Source of the DNA: Cloacibacterium caeni_C
Lineage (GTDB): Bacteria; Bacteroidota; Bacteroidia; Flavobacteriales; Weeksellaceae
Direction of reading: 5' to 3'
Assembly (NCBI GenBank): GCA_002422665.1
Contig: DITA01000066.1
Location: 1 to 52,161, forward strand
Length of the DNA stretch: 52,161 bases
Shown one piece after another: positions 17,802 through 25,510 of this stretch. Below the pieces are notes generated by a model that ran no database searches, had not been told where the DNA came from, and saw only the letters and a program-made list of their open reading frames with translations. Positions within the stretch are counted from its first letter, which is position 1; every line of letters starts with the position of its first letter. The translations under genes were made by a program, and so were the position numbers.

Positions 17802-19076
17802 ATGAAAGATATTTTTGAAAGAATTAAAGAAAATCCTGGTCCTCTAGGTCAATTTGCAGATTATGGTGAAGGTTATTTCATATTTCCAAGATTAGAAGGC
17901 CCAATTGGCCCGAGAATGAAGTTCCAAGGAAAAGAAGTAATTTTTTGGAGTGCAAATGATTATTTAGGACTTTGTAATCACCCAGAAGTTCTAGAAGCTG
18001 ACGCTAAAGCAGCTGCAGAATACGGAATGTTCTATCCGATGGGAGCTAGAGCAATGTCTGGTGAAACAGAACAACACTTACAATTAGAAAGAGAATTAGC
18101 TGATTTCGTTGGCAAAGAATCTGCTTATTTATTGAATTTTGGTTATCAAGGAATGGTATCTACAATTGATGCATTGGTTTCTAGACATGATGTAATTGTT
18201 TATGATTCTAATTCTCACGCTTGTATTGTAGATGGAGTTCGTCTTCACATGGGAAAAAGTTTCATGTTCCGTCATAATGACTTGGATAGCTTCGAAAAAA
18301 ATATCAAAAGAGCGACTAAAGTTGCAGAAGAAAACGGTGGAGGTATTTTAGTAATAACTGAAGGAGTTTTCGGGATGACTGGTCAACAAGGAAAACTTAA
18401 AGAAATTGCTGAATTCAAAAAACAATACAATTTCCGTTTATTAGTAGATGATGCACATGGTTTCGGTACTTTAGGAAAAACTGGAGCTGGAGCTGGAGAA
18501 GAGCAAGGTTGCCAAGACCAAATTGATGTGTACTTCTCTACTTTTGCTAAATCTATGGCTGGTTTCGGTGCATTTATCGCTGGAAACAAAGAAATCATCA
18601 GATACTTAAAATTCAATCTTCGTTCACAAATTTTCGCAAAATCATTGACGATGCCAATGGTAATTGGAGGTTTAAAAAGATTAGAACTTTTAAGAACAAG
18701 ACCAGAAATCAAAGCTAAACTTTGGGAAAACGTAGAAAAACTACAAAATGGTTTACTGGAAAGAGGTTTTAACTTAGGAAATTCTAACACTTGTGTAACT
18801 CCTGTTTTCATGCAGGGAACACCTGTAGAAGCTACTCTTCTAGTTAAAGATTTAAGAGAAAACTTCGGAATTTTCACTTCTGTAGTAGTATATCCAGTAA
18901 TTCCGAAAGGAAGCATTCTTCTAAGATTAATTCCTACAGCTTCTCACACAGATGCTGAAATCAATGAAACTCTTGCTGCTTTTGAAGCTATTCACGATAA
19001 ATTAGTGAATGGTGTTTACAAGCAACAAGCTGAAAAATTATTAGAAGAACAAAATTTGAGTTTTAAACCGCTTTAA
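17802..19076 (+). CDS. Alpha-oxoamine synthase; proposed cysteate fatty acyltransferase for sulfonolipid synthesis
   Basis: 424 residues, PLP fold type I, of the serine palmitoyltransferase/KBL/BioF family, which condenses an amino acid with an acyl thioester with loss of CO2. Visible active-site residues: H139 in SNSHACIVDG, D217 and H219 in VDDAHGFG, and the PLP lysine K250 in FSTFAKSMAG. The N-terminal EGYFIFPRLEGPIGPRM and the C-terminal extension differ from Bacteroides serine palmitoyltransferase. They resemble the flavobacterial group that includes the cysteate acyltransferase of capnine synthesis. With the cysteate-synthase candidate just upstream, sulfonolipid synthesis is the favoured role; sphingolipid synthesis is the main alternative. 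No obvious promoter lies between the upstream terminator and the ATG. Confidence 0.8.
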   Translation: MKDIFERIKENPGPLGQFADYGEGYFIFPRLEGPIGPRMKFQGKEVIFWSANDYLGLCNHPEVLEADAKAAAEYGMFYPMGARAMSGETEQHLQLERELADFVGKESAYLLNFGYQGMVSTIDALVSRHDVIVYDSNSHACIVDGVRLHMGKSFMFRHNDLDSFEKNIKRATKVAEENGGGILVITEGVFGMTGQQGKLKEIAEFKKQYNFRLLVDDAHGFGTLGKTGAGAGEEQGCQDQIDVYFSTFAKSMAGFGAFIAGNKEIIRYLKFNLRSQIFAKSLTMPMVIGGLKRLELLRTRPEIKAKLWENVEKLQNGLLERGFNLGNSNTCVTPVFMQGTPVEATLLVKDLRENFGIFTSVVVYPVIPKGSILLRLIPTASHTDAEINETLAAFEAIHDKLVNGVYKQQAEKLLEEQNLSFKPL

Positions 19077-19099
19077 TTTTTATTTAAATAAAAAATTGA

Positions 19100-19128
19100 A
19101 ACCGTTTGGAACTCCAAACGGTTTTTTT
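19100..19128 (+). terminator. Intrinsic terminator after the acyltransferase gene
   Basis: AACCGTTTGG (19100-19109) and CCAAACGGTT (19114-19123), loop AACT, then a run of T to 19128. A strong terminator placed directly before the next coding region. Confidence 0.9.
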
Positions 19129-19141
19129 AATGCATAATATT

Positions 19142-19552
19142 ATGAAAAAAGTAACTTTAACTAAGAATGATTACACTAGAATTTACAAAGCCATCACTGA
19201 TGCTAAAAATTCTAAAACCATTAACAGCAATGAGGCCGAAAAGCTTTTGTCTGAGCTAAGTAAAGCAGAAATTGTACCTTCAGAAAAGATTGATAAAGAT
19301 GTAGTGACTATGAATTCTGAAGTAAAACTTTTTTTTGAAAACACTCAGAAAGAGCAATCCTTTAAAATTGTATATCCACAAGATGCCAATCTAAAAGAAA
19401 ATAAAATCTCCATTTTTTCACCTATTGCTACAGCATTAATTGGTTACAAAATCGGTGACGAAATAGAATGGATTGTTCCTGGCGGAATGACCAAAATAAA
19501 AATTGTAGATCTTATTTATCAGCCAGAAGCAGCTGGAGATTTTGATTTATAA
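19142..19552 (+). CDS. Rnk/GreA-GreB-like transcription elongation factor family protein
   Basis: 136 residues from ATG at 19142 (MKKVTLTKND). A short N-terminal helical part with KTINSNEAEKLLSELSKAEIV is followed by a C-terminal GreA/GreB-type FKBP-like domain (IFSPIATALIGYKIGDEIEW, then VPGGMTKIKIVDLIYQPEAAGD). Members of this group bind RNA polymerase near the secondary channel; Rnk was first described as a regulator of nucleoside diphosphate kinase. The long N-terminal coiled coil of GreA is absent, which favours a Rnk-like role. An ATG at 19130 adds four residues and is possible; anything further upstream falls in the preceding terminator. Flanked by terminators on both sides, with no clear promoter of its own. 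Confidence 0.78.
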   Translation: MKKVTLTKNDYTRIYKAITDAKNSKTINSNEAEKLLSELSKAEIVPSEKIDKDVVTMNSEVKLFFENTQKEQSFKIVYPQDANLKENKISIFSPIATALIGYKIGDEIEWIVPGGMTKIKIVDLIYQPEAAGDFDL

Positions 19553-19567
19553 AATTCAATGAATTAT

Positions 19568-19600
19568 AATCCGTGAGAAACTCTTCTGACGGATTTTTTT
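19568..19600 (+). terminator. Terminator of the Rnk-like gene
   Basis: AATCCGT (19568-19574) and ACGGATT (19589-19595) plus inner AGAA/TTCT pairs, loop ACTC, then TTTTTTT. Confidence 0.85.
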
Positions 19601-19625
19601 ATTCCAAAAATCTATAGGAAAATCA

Positions 19626-19633
19626 TACCTTTG
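19626..19633 (+). promoter_or_regulatory. -7 element upstream of the radical SAM gene
   Basis: TACCTTTG, a perfect TAnnTTTG, 14 nt before the TTG start at 19648. The leader would be under 12 nt. Confidence 0.5.
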
Positions 19634-19647
19634 CAAAAATTCATTTT

Positions 19648-21837
19648 TTGAAAGATTTACTGCTCATCACTCCTCCATTTACCCAACTCAATACGCCGTA
19701 TCCTGCAACTGCGTATTTGAAAGGATTTCTCAATACCAAAAATATTTCGAGTTACCAAATCGATTTGGGAATTGAAGTCATCTTAGAAATTTTTTCCAAA
19801 AAAGGAGTTACTGAAATTTTTAATGTAAAGCCCGAAAATTTATCTGAAAACGCTCAGAGAATTTTTGCTTTGAGAGAAGAATATATCAAAACCATAGATG
19901 AAGTTATTGCTTTTCTTCAAAACAAAAAACCAACACTTGCAAGGCAAATTTGCAGTATGAATTTCTTGCCAGAAGCTTCTAGATTTAATCAGTTAGATGA
20001 TATGGAATATGCTTTTGGAAACATGGGCTTACAAGACAAAGCAAAACATCTCGCTACCCTTTATTTAGAAGATTTGTCAGATTATATTGTAGAAAATATT
20101 GATGAAAATTTTGGATTTAGCAGATATGCAGAACGATTAGGAAGAAGTGCTAATTCGTTTGACGAGTTGTATGAAAAACTCCAATCAGAAAAAACTTTCG
20201 TAGATAACTTTACACTTGAAATTTTAAATAAAAAACTTCTCGAAACGCAGCCGAAACTGATTTGTTTTTCCGTTCCGTTTCCTGGTAATTTGTATTCAGC
20301 GTTTAGATGCGCTCAATATATCAAAAATCATTATCCAAACATTAAAACGGCTTTTGGTGGAGGATTCGCCAATACAGAACTCCGAGATTTAAAAGACAAA
20401 AGGGTTTTTGAATTTTTTAATTATATCACATTAGACGATGGTGAACTTCCGATAGAATTACTTTTTGAAAACATTTGTCATTCTGAGCAAAGTGAAGAAT
20501 CTTTATTCAAACGCACTTTCCTCTTAGAAAACGAAGAAGTTGTTTATAAAAATAACTCAGAAAGACACGATTATAAACAAGCCGAAATCGGGACGCCAGA
20601 TTACACAGATTTACCTTTAGATCAATACATTTCTGTAATAGAAATCGCAAATCCTATGCACAGTTTGTGGAGTGATGGAAGATGGAATAAACTCACAATG
20701 GCTCATGGTTGCTATTGGGGAAAATGTACTTTTTGCGACATATCACTAGATTATATCAAGATTTATGAGCCGATTGCTGCCAAAATTTTGGTAGACAGAA
20801 TGCAGGAACTCATCGAAAAAACAGGAGAAAACGGTTTTCATTTTGTTGACGAAGCAGCTCCACCAGCTTTAATGCGAGAAGTGGCTCTTGAAATTTTGAG
20901 AAGAAAACTCGTGGTAACTTGGTGGACAAATATTCGATTTGAAAAAAGTTTTACCAGAGATTTATGCTTTTTACTAAAACTTTCAGGTTGTGTAGCGGTT
21001 TCTGGCGGTTTAGAAGTAGCATCGGACAGATTATTAAAACTCATCAACAAAGGAGTTTCAGTTGCTCAAGTTGCCAAAGTTACCAGAAATTTCACAGAAG
21101 CAGGAATTATGGTTCACTCCTATTTAATGTACGGTTATCCTACACAAACAGAACAAGAAACCATCGATTCTTTGGAAATGGTTCGTCAAATGTTCGAAAT
21201 GGGGATTTTACAAAGTGGATTTTGGCATCAATTTGCCATGACCGCGCATTCTCCTGTTGGGAAAAATCCTGAAGAATTTGGGGTAGTTCCTCATTTGAAA
21301 GAGATTACTTTTGCCAACAACGATGTAGAGTTTCAAGATAAAACCGGAATTGACCATAGCAAATTTAGTTTTGGCTTAAAGAAATCTCTGTTTAATTATA
21401 TGCACGGAATTTGTTTTGAAAATCCGCTGCAAGAATGGTTTGATTTTAAAATTCCAAAAACCACTATTCATCCTGATTATATTCACGATTGTCTTTTAGA
21501 AGAAGACCACTTTAGCACCAAACCGAATGCTAAAATCATTTGGACAAGTGTAAAACCGTTAGTTGAATTTTATACTAAAACCAAGAAAGGAAATTCTTGG
21601 GAAATGGCAACACTTACGTTCCATGAAAAGACCAATGTTTTTAGTATCAATTTAGAAAAAGAAAAAGCAGTTTGGCTTCTTGAAACCATTGATGAAATTT
21701 CTATTCATTCTAATAAAAACTTAACTTTCAACCAGTTAAAAGCCAAATATGAATTAGATTTTTATGATTTCGAATTGTTTTGGTATTCTAAGCCGATTCT
21801 AATTTTGAAAGAAAACGGAGTTATCTTAACCTTATAA
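19648..21837 (+). CDS. B12-binding-domain-like radical SAM protein of unknown substrate
   Basis: 729 residues from a TTG at 19648. The N-terminal LLLITPPFTQLNTPYPATAYLKGFL and the region to ~275 resemble the cobalamin-binding/Rossmann domain that precedes many radical SAM cores. The cluster motif is HGCYWGKCTFCD at 353-364, so the cysteines are C355, C360 and C363: spacing CX4CX2C, not the canonical CX3CX2C. The core continues to ~600 with SGGLEVASDRLLKLINKG and YLMYGYPTQTEQE, and the C-terminal ~130 residues are a separate domain. Residues ~277-307 (starting HSEQSEESLF) are encoded by an inserted palindromic repeat. The reaction is unknown. Flanked by terminators, so monocistronic. Confidence 0.85.
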   Translation: MKDLLLITPPFTQLNTPYPATAYLKGFLNTKNISSYQIDLGIEVILEIFSKKGVTEIFNVKPENLSENAQRIFALREEYIKTIDEVIAFLQNKKPTLARQICSMNFLPEASRFNQLDDMEYAFGNMGLQDKAKHLATLYLEDLSDYIVENIDENFGFSRYAERLGRSANSFDELYEKLQSEKTFVDNFTLEILNKKLLETQPKLICFSVPFPGNLYSAFRCAQYIKNHYPNIKTAFGGGFANTELRDLKDKRVFEFFNYITLDDGELPIELLFENICHSEQSEESLFKRTFLLENEEVVYKNNSERHDYKQAEIGTPDYTDLPLDQYISVIEIANPMHSLWSDGRWNKLTMAHGCYWGKCTFCDISLDYIKIYEPIAAKILVDRMQELIEKTGENGFHFVDEAAPPALMREVALEILRRKLVVTWWTNIRFEKSFTRDLCFLLKLSGCVAVSGGLEVASDRLLKLINKGVSVAQVAKVTRNFTEAGIMVHSYLMYGYPTQTEQETIDSLEMVRQMFEMGILQSGFWHQFAMTAHSPVGKNPEEFGVVPHLKEITFANNDVEFQDKTGIDHSKFSFGLKKSLFNYMHGICFENPLQEWFDFKIPKTTIHPDYIHDCLLEEDHFSTKPNAKIIWTSVKPLVEFYTKTKKGNSWEMATLTFHEKTNVFSINLEKEKAVWLLETIDEISIHSNKNLTFNQLKAKYELDFYDFELFWYSKPILILKENGVILTL
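20477..20568. repeat. Palindromic repeat inserted in frame in the radical SAM gene
   Basis: The left end GTCATTCTGAGCAAAGTGAA, followed by GAATCT, matches the arm of the intergenic palindrome at 32900-32979 (GTCATTCTGA...GAAGAATCT). The right end CTCAGAAAGAC (20557-20567) matches that element's terminal CTCAGAATGAC with one change. It is read as HSEQSEESLF and later NNSERHD without breaking the frame. Confidence 0.75.
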
Positions 21838-21842
21838 AACAA

Positions 21843-21871
21843 AAAACTCGAGCAAAATTGCTCGAGTTTTT
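21843..21871. terminator. Bidirectional terminator between the radical SAM gene and atpC
   Basis: AAAACTCGAGCAA (21843-21855) and TTGCTCGAGTTTT (21858-21870) form a perfect 13-bp stem around AA, with A and T runs on either side so that it can stop transcription from both convergent genes. Confidence 0.92.
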
Positions 21872-21889
21872 AATTTATTGTGAAGAATT

Positions 21890-22174
21890 TTAATCACAAA
21901 GGATAATTCCTTTATCGTTACTAAATTCTACTACACCACTGTTGATGGAATAAGAAAAAACACTGTTCTTTTCGTTTTCTTTGGTAAAGAATTTTGCAAA
22001 ATTTTCATTCTGAATTTCATTTGTGAAAACTCTTACTTTACCATTCACTAAAGAAGAAACAATAGCGGCGTGGTTTTTCATGATATGGAAATCACCATTT
22101 TTTCCAGGAAGAAGAACTGAATCTACTTCACCATCAAAAACTACAAATTCCGGAGTTAATATTTTAATATTCAT
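21890..22174 (-). CDS. atpC: F1Fo ATP synthase epsilon subunit, short form
   Basis: 94 residues. Epsilon is part of the central stalk of F1 and couples rotation to catalysis. The N-terminal beta-sandwich is complete (MNIKILTPEFVVFDGEVDSVLLPGKNGDFHIMKNHAAIVSSL). The C-terminal two-helix domain that inhibits ATP hydrolysis in E. coli (139 residues) is missing, as in other Bacteroidota. It follows atpD by 85 bp on the same strand; the remaining atp genes are elsewhere, as is usual in flavobacteria. Confidence 0.93.
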   Translation of the reverse strand: MNIKILTPEFVVFDGEVDSVLLPGKNGDFHIMKNHAAIVSSLVNGKVRVFTNEIQNENFAKFFTKENEKNSVFSYSINSGVVEFSNDKGIILCD

Positions 22175-22182
22175 TTCTTTTC

Positions 22183-22259
22183 AAATTATAGATTATAGAT
22201 TTTAAATTTTAAATTATTGAAATCAAATCTAAAATCTAAAATTTAACATTTAAAATTTA
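22183..22259. repeat. AT-rich inverted repeat in the atpD-atpC spacer
   Basis: TAGATTTTAAATTTTAAATT on one side and AATCTAAAATCTAAAATTTA on the other, similar in words and position (between co-directed genes) to 6244-6330. Related words also occur at 35990-36016, next to ffs. Confidence 0.45.
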
Positions 22260-23567
22260 TTAAGCGTTTTCAGCAAGCATTTTTTGACCTGCTTCGATGG
22301 CTTCTTCGATAGTTCCTTTCAAGTTGAAAGCAGCTTCTGGTAAGTGATCTAACTCACCATCGATGATCATGTTGAAACCTTTGATAGTATCTTTGATATC
22401 TACTAAAGCTCCTTTAAGACCTGTAAATTGCTCTGCAACGTGGAAAGGTTGAGATAAGAATCTCTGTACTTTTCTAGCTCTATATACTACTAATTTATCT
22501 TCTTCTGAAAGTTCTTCCATACCAAGAATTGCGATGATATCTTGAAGCGCTTTATATCTTTGAAGAATTTCTTTTACTCTCTGAGCTGTATCATAATGCT
22601 CATTTCCTAAAATTTCTGGAGTTAAGATTCTAGAAGTAGAAGCTAGTGGATCTACTGCTGGATAAATACCTAATGAAGCAATTTTTCTATCTAATACGGT
22701 AGTTGCATCTAAGTGAGCAAACGTAGTTGCTGGAGCCGGGTCAGTTAAGTCATCCGCAGGAACGTAGATTGCTTGTACAGAAGTAATAGAACCGTTTTTA
22801 GTAGAAGTAATTCTTTCTTGCATTGCTCCCATTTCAGAAGCAAGAGTTGGCTGGTAACCTACTGCAGAAGGCATACGTCCTAAAAGTGCAGATACCTCAG
22901 AACCCGCTTGAGTAAATCTAAAAATATTATCTACGAAGAATAATACGTCTCTACCTTGACCAGATTCTCCACCATCTCTGAAATATTCAGCAACAGTAAG
23001 ACCAGAAAGTGCTACTCTAGCTCTTGCACCAGGAGGTTCGTTCATTTGTCCGAAAACGAAGGTACATTTAGAATCTTTCATTTCTTCTAAATCTACTTTA
23101 GATAAATCCCATCCACCTTCTTCCATAGAGTGCATGAAACCTTCACCATATTTAATGATACCAGATTCTAACATTTCTCTAAGAAGGTCGTTTCCTTCTC
23201 TTGTTCTTTCACCTACACCAGCGAACACAGATAAACCACCGTGTCCTTTAGCAATATTGTTGATTAATTCTTGAATTAATACTGTTTTTCCTACACCAGC
23301 ACCACCGAATAAACCAATCTTACCACCTTTTGCATAAGGTTCGATAAGGTCGATTACTTTGATACCAGTAAATAAAACTTCAGCAGAAGTAGAAAGCTGA
23401 TCAAAATGAGGAGCTTCTCTGTGGATTGGCAAACCGCCATCTTTAGATAAATTAGGAAGTCCGTCAATTGCATTACCTACTACGTTAAAAAGTCTTCCGT
23501 TTACACCATCACCTGTTGGCATGGTAATTTGGTTTCCTGTTGCTACAACTTCTTGCCCTCTTTGTAA
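22260..23567 (-). CDS. atpD: F1Fo ATP synthase beta subunit, 5' end lost in assembly gap
   Basis: The catalytic F1 subunit. The readable part begins LQRGQEVVATGNQITMPTGDGV at the edge of the N run and runs to the stop at 22260, 435 codons. Walker A is GGAGVGKT (nt 23283-23306), and GERTREGNDL and VDNIFRFTQAGSEVSALLGRMPS carry the catalytic glutamate/arginine and DELSEED-type regions (EELSEED near the C-terminus). The missing N-terminal beta-barrel part should be about 60-67 residues by comparison with the family, i.e. 180-200 nt, more than the 137 N shown. It heads an atpD-atpC unit; its promoter must lie in the gap. A methionine at 23522 is internal and not the start. Confidence 0.96.
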   Translation of the reverse strand, partial: LQRGQEVVATGNQITMPTGDGVNGRLFNVVGNAIDGLPNLSKDGGLPIHREAPHFDQLSTSAEVLFTGIKVIDLIEPYAKGGKIGLFGGAGVGKTVLIQELINNIAKGHGGLSVFAGVGERTREGNDLLREMLESGIIKYGEGFMHSMEEGGWDLSKVDLEEMKDSKCTFVFGQMNEPPGARARVALSGLTVAEYFRDGGESGQGRDVLFFVDNIFRFTQAGSEVSALLGRMPSAVGYQPTLASEMGAMQERITSTKNGSITSVQAIYVPADDLTDPAPATTFAHLDATTVLDRKIASLGIYPAVDPLASTSRILTPEILGNEHYDTAQRVKEILQRYKALQDIIAILGMEELSEEDKLVVYRARKVQRFLSQPFHVAEQFTGLKGALVDIKDTIKGFNMIIDGELDHLPEAAFNLKGTIEEAIEAGQKMLAENA

Positions 23568-23704
23568 NNNNNNNNNNNNNNNNNNNNNNNNNNNNNNNNN
23601 NNNNNNNNNNNNNNNNNNNNNNNNNNNNNNNNNNNNNNNNNNNNNNNNNNNNNNNNNNNNNNNNNNNNNNNNNNNNNNNNNNNNNNNNNNNNNNNNNNNN
23701 NNNN
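23568..23704. other. Assembly gap (137 N)
   Basis: A run of N between atpD (minus) and ribF (plus). It should contain the first ~60-67 codons of atpD and the divergent promoter region, which together exceed 137 bp, so the length is probably a placeholder. Confidence 0.95.
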
Positions 23705-23711
23705 AGCGGTT

Positions 23712-24638
23712 TTGAAACTCATAGAAGATCTAAATTTTTATCACGAAAAATCTCCTAAAGTTCTTTCTTTAGGAATGTTTGACGGAGTTCATCTCGGTCA
23801 TATTTCCATCATCAATCAATTGAAAAACAAGGCAAAAAAAAATAATTTAGAGACTTCTTTGCTCACCTTTTGGCCACATCCAAGGAAAATTTTCAACCCA
23901 AATGATGACCTTAAACTGCTCAATACTTTAGAAGAGAAACTTTTTTTACTTGAAAAGGCTGGAATTGACATTTTATTTTTACAAAAATTTGATGAACACT
24001 TCAGAAACTTAACTGGTGAAGAGTTTATCCGTGAAATTCTCATCAAAAAACTGAATGTAAAACACATTATCATAGGTCACGACCACGTTTTCGGGAAAAA
24101 CAAATCTGGAAACTTCGAACTGCTCCAAAAACTTTCTTCCGAATTAGATTTTACTGTAGAGCAATTACAAGCCATCAAAAATGAAGACGATTTCAATATC
24201 AGTTCTACTAAAATCAGAAATTGCTTAGGAAACGGAAACATCATAGGCGCCAATAAAATGCTGGGATATTCTTACTCTCTTTCTGGAAAAGTAATTGACG
24301 GGAAAAAACTAGGAAGAACAATAGGTTACCCTACTGCAAATCTAGAAATAGACGAACTGAAACTCTTGCCTAAAAAAGGAGCTTACATTGTAGAAGTTTT
24401 TGTGAAAGACCAATTTTACAAAGGCATGATGAGCATTGGCACTAATCCTACTGTAAATGGTGATAAATTGACTGCAGAAGTGTACATTTTAGACTTCAAT
24501 CAAGATATTTATGGCGAAGTTATCACTGTGAAATTCAGAGATTTTTTACACGAAGAAATTAAATTCGAATCGCTAGAAAAACTCATCGAAAGATTAGATG
24601 AAGACAAAATTTTGACCGAAAATTTTAACTTTAGTTAA
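23712..24638 (+). CDS. ribF: Bifunctional riboflavin kinase / FAD synthetase
   Basis: 308 residues, full length. Phosphorylates riboflavin to FMN and adenylylates FMN to FAD. The N-terminal nucleotidyltransferase domain has GMFDGVHLGH (21-30, with the HxGH-type motif) and NISSTKIRNCL (~162-172). The C-terminal flavokinase domain has GRTIGYPTANL (201-211) and a typical ATP/flavin barrel. The start is taken as the TTG at 23712, giving MKLIEDLNFY; because the N gap begins only seven bases upstream, a slightly longer N-terminus cannot be excluded. Divergent from atpD across the gap. No FMN riboswitch can be seen, but the leader is in the gap. Confidence 0.94.
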   Translation: MKLIEDLNFYHEKSPKVLSLGMFDGVHLGHISIINQLKNKAKKNNLETSLLTFWPHPRKIFNPNDDLKLLNTLEEKLFLLEKAGIDILFLQKFDEHFRNLTGEEFIREILIKKLNVKHIIIGHDHVFGKNKSGNFELLQKLSSELDFTVEQLQAIKNEDDFNISSTKIRNCLGNGNIIGANKMLGYSYSLSGKVIDGKKLGRTIGYPTANLEIDELKLLPKKGAYIVEVFVKDQFYKGMMSIGTNPTVNGDKLTAEVYILDFNQDIYGEVITVKFRDFLHEEIKFESLEKLIERLDEDKILTENFNFS

Positions 24639-24697
24639 GAGTTAGAATCATATAAATTTTCAATCAGATTTTATAAAATTAGATTCTTAAGTTTCTA

Positions 24698-24705
24698 TAG
24701 TTTTG
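24698..24705 (+). promoter_or_regulatory. -7 element upstream of terC
   Basis: TAGTTTTG, a perfect TAnnTTTG, 21 nt before the ATG at 24727. Confidence 0.5.
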
Positions 24706-24726
24706 TGAAAATCATAAAATAAAACT

Positions 24727-25485
24727 ATGGAAGCAGAAATTATTATTTCTTTACTTACTCTTATCGCACTAGAAACCGTTCTAGGAATAGACAATGTTAT
24801 TTTCATTTCTATTTTGGCGAATAAATTACCTGTAAACCAACAGAAAAAAGCCAGAAGAATCGGGCTTATTCTTGCCGGAGTGATGAGACTTGGTTTATTA
24901 CTTTTGATTAGTCAAATTATGAAACTAGACCAAGATTTATTTACCGTTTTCGAAACGGGAATCTCAGGTAAAGATTTGATTTTAATTCTAGGAGGTTTAT
25001 TCCTACTTTACAAAAGTACCGCCGAAATTTATCATAAAATGGAAGGCGAAGATGGCGATGTAACTAAAACCATGATTGTAACGAGTTTCGGACAAGTGAT
25101 ATTCCAAATTTTATTAATGGATTTGGTGTTCTCTATTGATTCCATTATTACGGCAGTAGGAATGGTAAAAGAAGTTTGGGTAATGTATGTAGCGGTAATT
25201 GTTACAGTGATTATCATGCTATTTGCAGCAGAACCTATCAGCAATTTTGTAAATAAACACCCTGCTTTTAAAATTTTAGCACTTTCATTCTTGCTATTGA
25301 TTGGTTTCTCACTAATCGTGGAAGGCTTTGGCAAAGAAATTCCGAAAGGTTATATTTATTTTGCGATGGCATTTTCGCTTTTGGTAGATATTATTCAAAT
25401 GAAAACGACCAAAAAATCTGAACCTGTACATCTTCACGAACATTACAAAGAAGAAGAACAGCATCTTGATAAAGATGTTTTATAA
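24727..25485 (+). CDS. TerC family integral membrane protein
   Basis: 252 residues with about seven membrane helices. The family's conserved acidic motifs are present: LETVLGIDNVIFISIL near the N-terminus and LVFSIDSIITAVGM in the middle, which in homologues line a metal (Mn2+/Ca2+) path. Members are linked to tellurite resistance, manganese efflux or metalation of exported enzymes. The C-terminal tail is polar and His/Glu-rich (HLHEHYKEEEQHL). A second, longer TerC/Alx relative is at 51031. Monocistronic with its own promoter element. Confidence 0.9.
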   Translation: MEAEIIISLLTLIALETVLGIDNVIFISILANKLPVNQQKKARRIGLILAGVMRLGLLLLISQIMKLDQDLFTVFETGISGKDLILILGGLFLLYKSTAEIYHKMEGEDGDVTKTMIVTSFGQVIFQILLMDLVFSIDSIITAVGMVKEVWVMYVAVIVTVIIMLFAAEPISNFVNKHPAFKILALSFLLLIGFSLIVEGFGKEIPKGYIYFAMAFSLLVDIIQMKTTKKSEPVHLHEHYKEEEQHLDKDVL

Positions 25486-25490
25486 AGCAC

Positions 25491-25510
25491 AAAGCATTCA
25501 GAATGCTTTT
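25491..25510 (+). terminator. Weak terminator hairpin after terC
   Basis: AAAGCAT (25491-25497) and ATGCTTT (25503-25509) with a 5-nt loop, followed by TTTTC. It also abuts the end of the convergent small membrane ORF. Confidence 0.5.

Noticed and set aside
18383..18916. Long minus-strand open frame (177 codons) opposite the acyltransferase gene
   Set aside because: It lies wholly antisense to a well-supported PLP enzyme; its composition is that of a complement frame and no family pattern is present.
19106..19141. Longer N-terminus of the Rnk-like protein from a TTG at 19106
   Set aside because: This start lies in the terminator hairpin of the preceding gene; ATG 19142 (or 19130) is used instead.
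23521..23758. Plus-strand open frames running through the N gap
   Set aside because: They exist only because N codons are not read as stops; the flanks are antisense to atpD or in another frame of ribF.
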